64,000 nucleotides of DNA from Bacteroides reticulotermitis JCM 10512 (GCF_000517545.1 NZ_BAIV01000003.1:1-64000); one strand, 5' to 3'; numbered from the stretch's first letter, positions 40,239-51,220 are shown. A program made the numbers and translations. Notes: generated from the letters alone by a model not told the origin.

Positions 40239-42653
40239 ATGAAAATGAAGAATCAGCATATGAAAAAACAGCTCATCATATTACTATCGTGTTGTGTATT
40301 TTGGGCATGTAGCTCGTCAGATGACACCGATGAGGCACTGGTTGCGAATACCTTGGAACTGTCTAAAGAGACGGTGAAGCTCTCGAATGTAGAAGGTACA
40401 TTCACCGTTTCGGTAACAGCTACCGGTGAGTGGAACGCATCTGTAACAGATGGCAATGACTGGTTGAGCATTTCCCGCTCAACCGGTAACGGCAGCGGTG
40501 ACCTCCGTCTTATCTTTACCGACAATACACAAGGAGAGAAGCGAGACGGTAAAATTAAAGTAGCGCAATCGTCCGCAACTGGCACCATCGAAAAAGAGAT
40601 TTCGGTGGAACAACTGGGAGGAGATCCGGATATCTTGCTCGATTACTCTACCGAGAAGATTGGTTACGCAGGAGGGGAACTTTTGGTAACAGTCGTTTCG
40701 AATGTAAACTGGGAAGTCGTGATTGATGAGGCTGATAGTTGGGTGGAACGGATTGACCCTTTGTCGAGGGCATTTGTGAGCACAGCATGTCAGTTTAAGA
40801 TAGCTCCGAACAATGATGTGGAAAGAACGGCTGTTCTTACATTCAAAGCGGTTGGAGATTATTCCTTGAGTAAAACAATCGAAGTGACTCAAGAGAAATC
40901 AGAAGCCTCTCTGACCTTGAAGCATACAGAATACGCACTTCCTTATCGGTACAATACATTAGCCATTCCCGTTGATTTGGGTGGTATAGCAGGTAGTCAG
41001 TATAGCATTGAAACAGATGCTACCTGGATTGTTTGGGATCAGGAAGCATCCACTACTTCGCAAATAGTTTTGACTGTTGCCGATAATACACAAGACTTGC
41101 CGAGAGCGGCTAAAATCAAAGTACGGAATGTGACTTTGGTAGAAACCGTAGACGTTTTTCAATATGGTAAACCGAACATGAGCATAGGAGACGACGCAAA
41201 TACTTTGCTGGCTTTCCCCGGTGCCGAAGGATTCGGACGGATTACTACCGGTGGTCGAGGTGGGAAAGTGTATCACGTCACTACGCTCGAAGATGGCGAT
41301 CAGGCGGGAACTTTACGCTATGCCGTCAATCAGCGTGACGCACGTACTATTGTATTTGATGTAGCAGGCACAATCTTCCTGAACAGTGATTTGAAGATTA
41401 GCCGTGGCAACCTGACCATTGCCGGACAAACAGCACCGGGACAGGGAATCTGTATCGCTCGCTATCCGGTAATCCTTGCTTCCGACAACATTATACTCCG
41501 TTATTTGCGCTTCCGTGTGGGTAACGAAGGAGGTGGTGAACCCGACGGATTGGGCGGTATGGAGAATACGAATGTCATTGTAGACCATTGCTCCATCAGT
41601 TGGAGTATAGACGAATGCCTGTCGGTATATGGCGGAGAGAACTTGACCATCCAGTGGTGTATTGCGTCCGAAAGCTTGCGTACGGCAGGACATGGTAAAG
41701 GAAAGCACGGTTACGGTGGAAACTGGGGAGGCACGAATGTCTCTTACCATCACAACTTATTGGCTCATCATGAGAGCCGCGTTCCTCGGCTGGGTCCTCG
41801 TCCTAAGACTCAAGAGAATGAATATATGGATATGCGAAATAATGTGTTCTATAATTGGGCTGGAAACGGTTGCTATGGGGGTGAAGGTATGAATGTGAAT
41901 ATTGTGAACAACTATTATAAACCCGGGCCTGCCACTCCTCAGAATAAATCGGTTCGCTATCGCATCGCTGGTATCGGCGTACGAACGTATGCCTATTGTC
42001 ACAACGAGGATGGAACGCCTAATGTATGGTATCCGATGATGCACAAATGGGGAACTTTCTTTGTGGAAGGCAATGTGCTCGATGGCAATGCGGAAGCTAC
42101 GGCTGATAACTGGACTAAGGGGATGTATGAGCAAATAGACAATTCGAAATGCGATGATACTTTTACCGAAGAGGTGAAAGCATCCATGCACTTGTCTGCT
42201 CCTTTGGCAACCGGGCAGATTACCACGCACTCCGCGCAGCAGGCTTTTGACTTGGTGGTGGATTATGCAGGTTGTTCCAAACAGCGTGACATCATTGATA
42301 CACGTATCGCTTTGGAAACGAAGACCGGAACGGCTACGTATATCGGCAGTGTGACGGCGGATGCACAAAACGCTCCCGGACTGATCGACCTTCCTACGGA
42401 TGTGAAGCCGGCAGGAGCCGCAAGTGCATGGCCGGAGTTGGCTGTTGAAGGTACGGCGATCGACGGGTGGAAAGATTCGGATGGAGACGGTATTCCCGAT
42501 ATCTGGGAAGAGGCGTACGGATTGGATAAAGAGAATCCGAATGATGCGGCTACGTATAGCCTGAGCACTCGTTATTCCAATTTGGAGGTATATCTCCACA
42601 ACCTGGTTCAACACATCGTTCACGCCCAGAACAAGGGTGGAGTTATTAAATAG
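40239..42653 (+). CDS. BACON-domain pectate lyase, PL1 family lipoprotein (intact)
   Basis: 804 residues. ATG 40239 lies 2 bases after the upstream stop; ATG 40260 (MKKQLIILLSCC) is an equally plausible start and gives a tidier lipoprotein signal (CVFWACSSSDD). Three BACON-like Ig-fold modules (about 35-125, 130-215, 220-310; WNASVTDGNDWLSISRSTG, VNWEVVIDEADSWVERI) precede the PL1 beta-helix (LLAFPGAEGFGRITTGGRGG). PL1 motifs: [35 protein letters not shown]. Calcium loop [17 protein letters not shown] domains probably hold the catalytic part away from the membrane or bind carbohydrate. It is the longest lyase of the window and its catalytic domain closely resembles the one at 24586. Confidence 0.93.
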   Translation: MKMKNQHMKKQLIILLSCCVFWACSSSDDTDEALVANTLELSKETVKLSNVEGTFTVSVTATGEWNASVTDGNDWLSISRSTGNGSGDLRLIFTDNTQGEKRDGKIKVAQSSATGTIEKEISVEQLGGDPDILLDYSTEKIGYAGGELLVTVVSNVNWEVVIDEADSWVERIDPLSRAFVSTACQFKIAPNNDVERTAVLTFKAVGDYSLSKTIEVTQEKSEASLTLKHTEYALPYRYNTLAIPVDLGGIAGSQYSIETDATWIVWDQEASTTSQIVLTVADNTQDLPRAAKIKVRNVTLVETVDVFQYGKPNMSIGDDANTLLAFPGAEGFGRITTGGRGGKVYHVTTLEDGDQAGTLRYAVNQRDARTIVFDVAGTIFLNSDLKISRGNLTIAGQTAPGQGICIARYPVILASDNIILRYLRFRVGNEGGGEPDGLGGMENTNVIVDHCSISWSIDECLSVYGGENLTIQWCIASESLRTAGHGKGKHGYGGNWGGTNVSYHHNLLAHHESRVPRLGPRPKTQENEYMDMRNNVFYNWAGNGCYGGEGMNVNIVNNYYKPGPATPQNKSVRYRIAGIGVRTYAYCHNEDGTPNVWYPMMHKWGTFFVEGNVLDGNAEATADNWTKGMYEQIDNSKCDDTFTEEVKASMHLSAPLATGQITTHSAQQAFDLVVDYAGCSKQRDIIDTRIALETKTGTATYIGSVTADAQNAPGLIDLPTDVKPAGAASAWPELAVEGTAIDGWKDSDGDGIPDIWEEAYGLDKENPNDAATYSLSTRYSNLEVYLHNLVQHIVHAQNKGGVIK

Positions 42654-42699
42654 AGACAAGTTAGCTGTTTAAAAAGAAGTAACTTAAAGAATAATTAGA

Positions 42700-45600
42700 A
42701 TGAATAAATTTATCATAAGTGTTTTTGCCCTGTTGCTGGTTGCGATTAGTGGTTTTGCACAAAACGTAACCGGAACCGTGACCGATAACTATGGCCCGGT
42801 AATCGGGGCTACAGTGATGGTACAAGGAACGAAGATTGGTACCGCTACTGATTTAGACGGAAAGTTCACCGTGAAAGTTCCGGATGTGAACAAGGACGTG
42901 CTGATTGTCAGCTATGTCGGAATGAATGAAATGAAAGAAGCGTTGAAAGGGCGCACAACGGTACATATTAAGCTGACCGAAGCCGTCGGTCAGTTGGACG
43001 ACGTGGTCGTGATTGGTTATGGTACGCAGAAAAGAGGTAACCTGACAGGTGCCGTGGCCAGTGTATCCGGAAAGGTTTTGGAGAAAGTACCGACCGCTTC
43101 TGTTGCCGAAGCGATGGTTGGTAAGCTTCCGGGCGTACAGATTACTTCCGTCGATGGTTCGCCGGATGCGGAAATCAAGATTCTGGTTCGTGGTGGAGGA
43201 TCTATCACACAAGACAATGCTCCGCTTATTCTGGTAGATGGTTTCGAAGTGAATAGCTTGAACGATATTCCTCCTACCGATGTCGAGTCGATTGAAGTAT
43301 TGAAAGATGCTGCTTCTACCGCTATTTATGGTGCACGTGGTGCGAATGGTGTTATTATCGTTACGACCAAAAGACCTACCGAAGGACGCGTTAGTGTCAA
43401 TGTGAATGCTTATTTGCAAACCAAAACCCTTTCGAATCGATTGGATGTGATGTATCCCTACGAGTATGTATTGATGCAGTATGAAAATGCCCGGCAGAAG
43501 AGTTCCAACCCTACGGGATTCTATGATAAGTATGGACAAGCGAATGAACTTTATATTTATCAGGGAGATGAAGGAACCGATTGGCAAGATGAGATTTTTG
43601 GGACGAATCCCGTAGCTAAATACGTTGATGTAAGTGTGAACGGAGGTACCGAGAAAACCAAATACAAGTTCTCTTTCATTCATCAGAACCAGCCGAGTGT
43701 GATGATAAACAACGGGTTGAAACAGAATAACCTCAATGTGACGCTGGATACGAAACTATTCAACTTCCTTACTCTTGAATATCGTACCCGTGTGGTACAT
43801 AAGGTCGTTGATGGCGCAGGTACGAGCGGTGTTAGTTTGTTGTCGGCACTTCGCGAAGCCCCGACATTGGGATTGGACGAATACATGACTTTGCCGACGG
43901 ATAACTCTTACTTCGATCCGGATGAGTACGACGAAGTAATACGCTTCAATCCAAAACAAGAATCCGAGAAGAACTATAAAAAGCGTATTGCAAAGACCTT
44001 CAACACAACGGGGGCGCTTACGTGGAACATTCTGAAAGGACTAACTTTCCGCACAGAGTTTGGCTATGAGTATAGTACGACTGAGAACCAACGTTTCTGG
44101 GGAACCGATACCAAAACGGCCAAAGAGAAGAATAACCAGCCGGTTGCCGAATGGGGAATGAGCCAAACATCCAAATGGCAATTGAGTAATGTGGTGAACT
44201 ATAATTTCATCCTAGATGAGGTACATGACTTCCGTTTGATGGCGGGACAGGAAATGAAAAGCAATACTACCAAAGGAAAGACATACAAAACGATGGGATT
44301 TCCGCAAAGCACTACCGCCGAGAAAGCATTCGACAATTTGTCGTTAGGTACTCCTTATGAGAACTCTTCCGCTGCCGGATCACCTTCGCGCATCGCTTCG
44401 TTCTTTGGACGTGTTAACTACGGATATAACGATAAATACCTGGCTACATTAACGCTTCGTGCCGATGGTTCCACCAAGTTCGCTTCCGGCAACCGTTGGG
44501 GACTTTTCCCGGCAGCGGCTGTAGCATGGCGTATGTCTAATGAAGATTTCCTGAAAGACAGCCCGGTTGTTTCGAACTTAAAACTCAGGTTGAGCTATGG
44601 TACTTCAGGAAACGACCGTATTCCATCCGATCTTTATGCCAAGTATTACGGGGTAAGCAGTAGTCGTCCGGCAGGTTGGGATGAAGTGAGCCGTTACTAT
44701 TATAAGTTCTTTAATACCGATTATTTGTACAACCCCGATGTAAAGTGGGAGACTACGATTACTCGTAACCTGGGAGTAGACTTTGGCTTTTTCAGAGAAA
44801 GGCTGAGCGGATCATTAGATGTTTACTGGAATACCGTAAAAGATTTATTGGTTCCTTCTGATATTCCCGGATATACAGGCTATACAAAGATTCTGAAGAA
44901 TGTGGGTCAGACCTCTAATCGCGGGATTGAATTGGCTTTGACGGGTTACATTATCGAGAACAAAGACTTCACGCTGAATGCTACATTCAATATCGGACAT
45001 AATAAGAATAAGATTGATAAACTATCCAGTGGAGAATCTGAGTGGATCTTGTCTTCCGGTTGGGCGGGTAGCCAACTGCTCAATACCGATGATTATCGGG
45101 CACGTGTAGGCGGTACAAGCGGACTTATTTACGGATTTGTGAATGATGGTTTCTATACAATGAACGATTTTGAGTCTTTCGACGCTACGGCAAGAACCTG
45201 GAAGCTGAAGAATGGAGTTGTTGATTCCAGTCCGTTGTCGGGTACACCCCGTCCGGGTAACGCGAAGTTTAAAAAGCTGACTTCTGTAAACGAAAACAGT
45301 GCCAATCCTTATCAGATAACCGATGAAGACCGTCAGGTGATCGGAAATACGACTCCGAAGTTTTCGGGAGGGTTTGGCGTGAACGCTACTTACAAAGGAT
45401 TCGACCTGAGTTTGTTCTTTAATTATATGTACGATTTTGACGTGTTCAATGCCAACAAAGTTATGATGACTACGTGGGCAAGCAATAACTACAATAACTT
45501 CAGTATGGATATTGCTTCGAACAAACGCTGGCGTAACTTCGACGATATGGGTAACGAAATCCGTTATAATCCCGAAGCGTTGGCTAAGTTTAATGAGAAC

Positions 45601-45903
45601 GCTACGATGTGGAACCCTACTTCCATCGGCCGTCCCATTGCGATGTCGTATGCCGTTGAAGACGGATCGTTCTTGCGTTTGAATACAGCTACACTCGGAT
45701 ATACACTTCCGTTGGAATGGACTCGCAAGGCGGGATTGAACAAGGTACGTTTTTATATGTCGGGCTACAATCTCTTTACCATTACCGGGTACTCCGGGTA
45801 TGATCCGGAGGTGAATATAGCTACCGGACTGACGCCTAACATCGACAACGATGCTTATCCGAGAAGCCGTACCTATACATTCGGTGTGCAATTGACATTC
45901 TAA
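42700..45903 (+). CDS. SusC-like TonB-dependent receptor (intact)
   Basis: 1,067 residues, complete. Signal peptide MNKFIISVFALLLVAISGFA; carboxypeptidase-like domain GTVTDNYGPVIGATVMVQGT; DDVVVIGYGTQKRGNLTGAV; plug with IKILVRGGGSITQDN and LILVDGFEVN; barrel ending SRTYTFGVQLTF. Third complete SusC of the locus; it shares the ASSTAIYGARGANGVIIVTT block with the others but its barrel is clearly divergent. It follows BACON-PL1 by 46 bases and pairs with the SusD at 45928, presumably importing oligosaccharides made by the surface lyase. Confidence 0.96.
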   Translation: MNKFIISVFALLLVAISGFAQNVTGTVTDNYGPVIGATVMVQGTKIGTATDLDGKFTVKVPDVNKDVLIVSYVGMNEMKEALKGRTTVHIKLTEAVGQLDDVVVIGYGTQKRGNLTGAVASVSGKVLEKVPTASVAEAMVGKLPGVQITSVDGSPDAEIKILVRGGGSITQDNAPLILVDGFEVNSLNDIPPTDVESIEVLKDAASTAIYGARGANGVIIVTTKRPTEGRVSVNVNAYLQTKTLSNRLDVMYPYEYVLMQYENARQKSSNPTGFYDKYGQANELYIYQGDEGTDWQDEIFGTNPVAKYVDVSVNGGTEKTKYKFSFIHQNQPSVMINNGLKQNNLNVTLDTKLFNFLTLEYRTRVVHKVVDGAGTSGVSLLSALREAPTLGLDEYMTLPTDNSYFDPDEYDEVIRFNPKQESEKNYKKRIAKTFNTTGALTWNILKGLTFRTEFGYEYSTTENQRFWGTDTKTAKEKNNQPVAEWGMSQTSKWQLSNVVNYNFILDEVHDFRLMAGQEMKSNTTKGKTYKTMGFPQSTTAEKAFDNLSLGTPYENSSAAGSPSRIASFFGRVNYGYNDKYLATLTLRADGSTKFASGNRWGLFPAAAVAWRMSNEDFLKDSPVVSNLKLRLSYGTSGNDRIPSDLYAKYYGVSSSRPAGWDEVSRYYYKFFNTDYLYNPDVKWETTITRNLGVDFGFFRERLSGSLDVYWNTVKDLLVPSDIPGYTGYTKILKNVGQTSNRGIELALTGYIIENKDFTLNATFNIGHNKNKIDKLSSGESEWILSSGWAGSQLLNTDDYRARVGGTSGLIYGFVNDGFYTMNDFESFDATARTWKLKNGVVDSSPLSGTPRPGNAKFKKLTSVNENSANPYQITDEDRQVIGNTTPKFSGGFGVNATYKGFDLSLFFNYMYDFDVFNANKVMMTTWASNNYNNFSMDIASNKRWRNFDDMGNEIRYNPEALAKFNENATMWNPTSIGRPIAMSYAVEDGSFLRLNTATLGYTLPLEWTRKAGLNKVRFYMSGYNLFTITGYSGYDPEVNIATGLTPNIDNDAYPRSRTYTFGVQLTF

Positions 45904-45927
45904 CTCAATGATTAAAGTAAAAGAACT

Positions 45928-47816
45928 ATGAATAAAAAAATAATATATTCAGCTATTCTCTGTCTGGGACTGTCAACCACGTCCTGCAATGACTTTCTGA
46001 ATGTAGAACCTCCCGCAGGTTTTACCCCCGACTATGTGCTCTCTTCGGAAAGTGAGATTAAATCTCTGCTTACAGGAGTCTATTCGGCTATGACGCAAGA
46101 TAATATGTATGGAAGTGTTTTTGCTTCCGGTTTGAACCTGAATACCGACGTTGAGATGTCCGCATTCAGTAATAATACCGTTAACTCTGCCGGTTCGGAC
46201 ATTGCCTGTTACGATGTGAAACCTTACTGGACGATACTCAACGATACTTGGAATGCGATGTACAAAACCATTAATATAACTAATGACATCATTGAAGGTA
46301 TTGAAGTTTCCCCTTTGTTTTCAAAGACAACGGGTGAAGGTAATGCGGAAGTGAAACAAATGTATGGCGAGGCGAAGACGCTTCGGGCTATGCTTTATCT
46401 CGATTTAGTCCGTGTATGGGGCGATGTCGTGTTTCATACCAAAGCCTCAGAATCGGATGATAAGTTTTTGGTAGGCGTAACCGACCGGAATCAGATTCTG
46501 GACTTCCTGATTGAAGACCTGATTGCTGTAGAACCAATGATGAAATATGCGGCCGATTTGGATTACGGAGTAGAAAGAGCTTCCCGCGAATACTGTCAGG
46601 CTTAATCGGCCTGTTGGCTATGAATCGTGGTGGGTGGACCTTACGCCCGGATAAAGAGAATCCGGCCAGCATCGGCTACATGGAACGTGGAGATAACTTT
46701 GAACACTATTATGATGTGGCCATCAACTACCTGGGTAAGGTAATCAGTGAAGGAAAGCATGATTTGAAACTCAGTTATGAGGGGTTATGGGAGAACGAAT
46801 GCAACTGGAACACAGCCAAAGACGATGATATTCTATTTGCTATTCCCATGCTGAAAGGTACTACAAGCCGGTATGGCTATAACATCGGGGTGACTATTGC
46901 CGAGGGTAAGCATGAATACGGAAGTGCCCGGAATTATCTGACGTTCAACGGTACGTATATCTTCTCTTTCGATAAGGATGACTTACGACGTGATGTTACT
47001 TGTGCTCCTTATAAATATACAAAAGACCTGGAACAGGAACTCGATATGGGAATTGGTGCTATGGGAGCCGGTAAATGGTCGAAACTCAAGATGAAATCTC
47101 CGTTGGGATCTTCCAGTGGTAGCGGAACGGGTATTAACAGCGTACGAATGCGCTTTGCCGATGTGCTGTTGCTGTATGCTGAGGCTGTGAACGAACGCTT
47201 CGGCCCACGTGACGATGCCAAAGAAGCTTTAAAGCGAGTACGTCGCCGCGCTTTCAATTCGTCTGTGTGGACAACTAAAGTAGAGTCGTATGTAGGTGGC
47301 CTGAACAGTGAAGAAGAGTTCTTCAAAGCAATCATGAACGAACGTAAATGGGAGTTTGGTGGTGAAGGACTTCGTCGATATGACCTGGCGCGTTGGAATC
47401 AGTTCGGTAAGGTGATATATGACCTTTACAACGAGATGGTGAACTGGGGACTGGTGGCTTACGGTACTCACGTGGAAGGTATTGACGATGTGCCGACCAG
47501 CATCTATTATAAATCCGTTGCCGATCCGATAAATGCCGGCAGAAAGATTCTGGATATTGTGGGCATTGATGAATATGTTCACGCAAAACCGCAGGGTTAT
47601 GACGAAAAGGAATATGCGCTTACCTGGCGAGTGTTGAACAAAGAAACCCAGGAGTACGAAACAGCTAAAGAAATATCTTGGAGCTTCCGGGGTTTTATCA
47701 ATGTAACAAACGATAAGATTGTTAAACCGACCGATCCGTTGAGATATGTATGTCCGTATCCCACGAAAGTGATAACCGATCATCGCGGTTTGATTCAGAA
47801 TTATTATGGATTTTAG
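45928..47816 (+). CDS. SusD-like glycan-binding lipoprotein (one frame break)
   Basis: About 629 residues when repaired. Lipobox Cys20 (STTSCNDFLNVEPPAG). SusD helices with YGEAKTLRAMLYLDLVRVWG, and C-terminal VRMRFADVLLLYAEAVNERF and NERKWEFGGEGLRRYDLARWN. The frame breaks at about 46599-46603 (CAGGCTTAATCGG): one extra T gives REYCQALIGLLAMNRGGW, joining 45928-46605 to 46614-47816. It ends RGLIQNYYGF. Partner of the SusC at 42700. Probably intact in the organism. Confidence 0.92.
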
Positions 47817-47850
47817 TTTAAAACCAGTAGAAAAGTAAATTAGAAAAGCT

Positions 47851-49474
47851 ATGATAAAAAGTAAAATATTAGCTCTCTCTGTCCTGATTTTGAGTCTACT
47901 TTTTGCGGCTTGTCAGGATGATAAGTACACCAAGATCGACGATCTTTTCCAACCTCGTGTGTTAGACGAGCCGGAAGTTAAGAGTAATTCCATTGCCATG
48001 GTTTGGTATGAGGTGAACGACGCTGTATCGTATACGGTGGAACTTCATCTGGACAATTATTATAAAAGTTTATTCGCCACCATTGAAACAACTGATCCCT
48101 ATGTCTTTGTAGATGACATTCCTTATGGAACCACATTTTATATTCGCGTACGGTCGAATGCCGTTCAATCCATTCACAATTCGCAATGGACTTATAAGAA
48201 TGCAACGACCGAACCTCGACCTACGTATGCTAAGATTGTAGAAGATGTATCGAAAGCGGACATAACAGAGAATTCGGCAACCATTCGTTGGGAGGTCGAT
48301 CCGGGAAATCCGGCTGACAGTATCAGTGTTATGACCTCTGCCGGTGGAGTCTTGGAAGGAGTAGCTCGTTATCTTACGCAAGAAGAAAGAACAGTGGCTA
48401 TGCGTGATAGACGGGTTAACGAAAAATACATTGTATGCAGCCAATGTGTACGATACGAACAAACCTCGTAAATATGACAAACCATATAACCAGGTTTCTT
48501 TCCGTACAGCGGGACCGTCATTGGAAACGATTATTGTAGGTTGGGACGACGATTTGTCGGTTATGCTGACTGAAAACAATGAGAATCCCGATATACCGGA
48601 AGGTACGGAGTATTTCTTGCCGGCGGGTTCCTTGTATACGATTACGCCGTTTGAAATAAAGAAAGGGTTCAAACTGGTGGGAAGTACCGAAGGCGAGATG
48701 GCAGAGATCATCTTATCCAGTTCCTGGAGAATCGCATCCGGATCTTATATCGCTAGTTTGGAATTTGAGAACCTCAAATTTAAGCAAGAGGTGCTCGATA
48801 ACTATTTCTTTAACTGTGGTAATTCGTACACACTCGAAAGCGTTAGCTTCTTCAATTGTTCGTTTACCAAGTTCAACCGCGGATTCTGGCGTCATCAGGG
48901 AACTAATAAAAAGTATATCGTAGACTTCCATATGGAAAACTGTACATTGGACTTATGCGGTGCTCGTGCAGGAGGAACATACGGAACGTTCTATCTGGGT
49001 TCCGGTGATGGCAACGACACGATGGACCGGGCGGTCTTCAAGAACTGTACATTTAGTAGAGACCATCAGGGACTCGAACCCGGTAAGGGAAGTTTCGCCA
49101 ACCTGTTCTGGGCGGAGAAGATGACTTCTCCGATCCATCTGGAGTATAAGAACGTGACTGTTTACGATTTTTGTATCAACAGTCGTATGATTAGCATGCC
49201 TGCTGCTGTGGGATCGGAATTGGTGATCGAGAAGTTCCTTTTGGCATCCCCTTGTGGCGATCTTTATTCGATTGGCGCCAATACGACGACCACATTCTCC
49301 GACAACTACATCACAACGGATTATAAGTTAGGTGGAACTAAAATCAACGCGACTGACTTAGGCCTAGGCGCAGAAGAACTGTTCACGAATCCGGTCAATG
49401 GTGATTTGACTATCAAAGACCCTGCGTCTGTCATCGTACAGAAGAAGGTGGGAGACACTCGTTGGATTCCTTAA
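47851..49474 (+). CDS. Surface lipoprotein with fibronectin-III-like N-terminus and beta-helix (DUF5123 type; one frame break)
   Basis: About 541 residues. Lipobox Cys21 (LLFAAC). The N-terminal 200 residues form two fibronectin-III-like units (YEVNDAVSYTVELHLDN, TTFYIRVRS). The C-terminal half has beta-helix rungs (SLEFENLKFKQEVLDNYFFN, VDFHMENCTLDLCG) and ends GDLTIKDP...KVGDTRWIP. The frames 47851-48471 and 48404-49474 differ by a net +1 (or -2) at about 48404-48408. Restoring GT in GCGTGATAG gives AMRVIDGLTKNTLYAANVYD, a normal Fn3 strand. It is the only break in the window that is not a single-base loss. Same position after SusCD as the 7596 and 21990 genes. Confidence 0.78.
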
Positions 49475-49533
49475 CGTAGAAAGACAAGTGAATAACAGGA
49501 TAACAAAACATCTGTTTATTTGAATGGTAGCCA

Positions 49534-49564
49534 GCAAGGTCCGGATGGATAGTCCGGACCTTGC
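49534..49564 (+). terminator. Intercistronic hairpin before the second GH28
   Basis: Perfect 12-bp, GC-rich stem GCAAGGTCCGGA with TCCGGACCTTGC, 7-base loop. No T-run. It lies in the 172-base gap between the beta-helix gene and GH28, in the same position as the hairpins at 9483 and 24356. Confidence 0.65.
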
Positions 49565-49646
49565 ATCATTCTAGTTGTAACCGTGAATTTGTAGATATGA
49601 TATTTAAAAAATAAGAGTAAGAAGTACTAACTAAAGAATCGTGAAC

Positions 49647-51220
49647 ATGTTTTTCAATAAGAAATTGATTTTATTAGGTATGGTTGTGCTGCTGGCCTCA
49701 TCGGGCAGGGATGTACGCAGCCGCGGCAAGAATCCAATCTGCCGGAAGATGTCTATAAGAATCTTCCTTTCGATATGCCCAGAGTTGAACAACCTTCATT
49801 TCCTGACTATCAGGTTAACATTACCGAATTCGGTGCGCAAAGCGGTGGAAAGGTCGTCAATACAAAGGCTATTAATGATGCCATCCAAGCGGTAAGTGCG
49901 AAGGGTGGCGGACGAGTGATTATCCCGGAAGGCTTGTGGTTGACAGGGCCTATTGTGCTGTTGAGCAACGTAAACCTGCATACGGAGAAGAATGCGCTCG
50001 TTCTCTTTAGCGGTGACTCGGCTCTGTATCCGGTTGTAGATACAGTCTTTGAAGGAGTGAGCGCCAAACGTTGCCAGTCGCCCATCTCCGCGGTGAATGC
50101 TGACAACATTGCCATAACCGGTTTCGGTGTATTTGATGGGGCAGGAGACAGTTGGCGTCCCGTTAAGAAGGATAAAATGACGGAACGGCAGTGGAAAAAC
50201 CTGTTAAACTCCGGTGGAAGTGTTGACGAGGCTGCTCGGATATGGTATCCCAACGCCGGTGCTCTGCAAGCATCGGTACTCATGAACGGCAAAAGTCATT
50301 CGGATACAGGGGTTACCGACGAAGAATGGGGAAAGATGAAGACTTGGTTGCGTCCGGTGATGGTTAGTATTGTAAAGAGTAAGAAGGTACTGCTGGATGG
50401 AATCACTTTCAAAAATTCGCCTAACTGGTGTATTCATCCGTTATCCTGTGAGTTTCTGACCTTGAACAATGTGAAAGTCTTCAATCCCTGGTACTCACAG
50501 AACGGAGATGCGCTCGATGTGGAGTCGTGCCGGAACGTACTTATCACAAACTGTCTCTTTGATGCCGGTGATGACGCGATTTGTTTGAAGTCGGGCAAGG
50601 ATGCGGACGGACGTCGCCGGGGAGAACCTTGTGAGAATGTGATTGTGAAGAATAACACGGTGCTTCATGGCCACGGTGGTTTTGTTGTAGGCAGCGAAAT
50701 GTCCGGTGGAGTCCGGAACGTATATGTGGCCGATTGTTCTTTTATTGGGACGGATGTCGGCTTGCGCTTTAAAAGTACCCGGGGACGTGGCGGTGTTGTT
50801 GAAAACATCTATATTGATCGTATAAACATGATCGACATTCCGAACGATGCGCTGATTGCCGACTTGTACTACGCTGTGAAAGGGGGAGAGGATGCACCTG
50901 TTCCGAGTGTTAGTGAAGAAACTCCTATTTTCAAGGACATCCATATATCAAATGTATACTGCAACGGTGCAGGAAGGGCGGTCTTTTTCAACGGACTTCC
51001 CGAAATGCCTATACAGAATATTTCGATCCGGAACATGGTTGTAACCAATGCCAGAGAAGGTATCGTCATCAATCAGGTTGCTCAGGTGAATATGGAGAAC
51101 ATCGATATTGAGACCTCGGATGATTCGGTGATTCAACTGGAGAATACCACCGGCATAACCATTAACGGTGAGAAGTACGATTCGATTTCAGAGAAGCGGC
51201 TACTTACCCTGAATAAGTGA
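49647..51220 (+). CDS. GH28 family lipoprotein (frame break in signal region)
   Basis: ATG 49647 begins MFFNKKLILLGMVVLLASSG. One extra G near 49704-49707 (TCGGGCAGG) gives GQGCTQPRQESNLPED and joins the long frame (from 49775), making a lipoprotein of about 524 residues with Cys23. The beta-helix starts YQVNITEFGAQSGGKVVNTK. GH28 motifs: QNGDALDVESCRN (NGD in place of NTD), AGDDAICLKSG, HGHGGFVVGSEMSGG, GLRFKSTRGRGG. The altered first motif and the YPNAGALQASVLMNG insertion suggest an exo-acting or substrate-specialised galacturonidase; this is inference. Last gene of the third operon. Confidence 0.9.

Noticed and set aside
41757..42659. 300-codon frame antisense to the BACON-PL1 gene
   Set aside because: A shadow of the PL1 coding frame. 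A similar antisense frame exists opposite the 24586 lyase (24661-25575), as expected from shared codon use.
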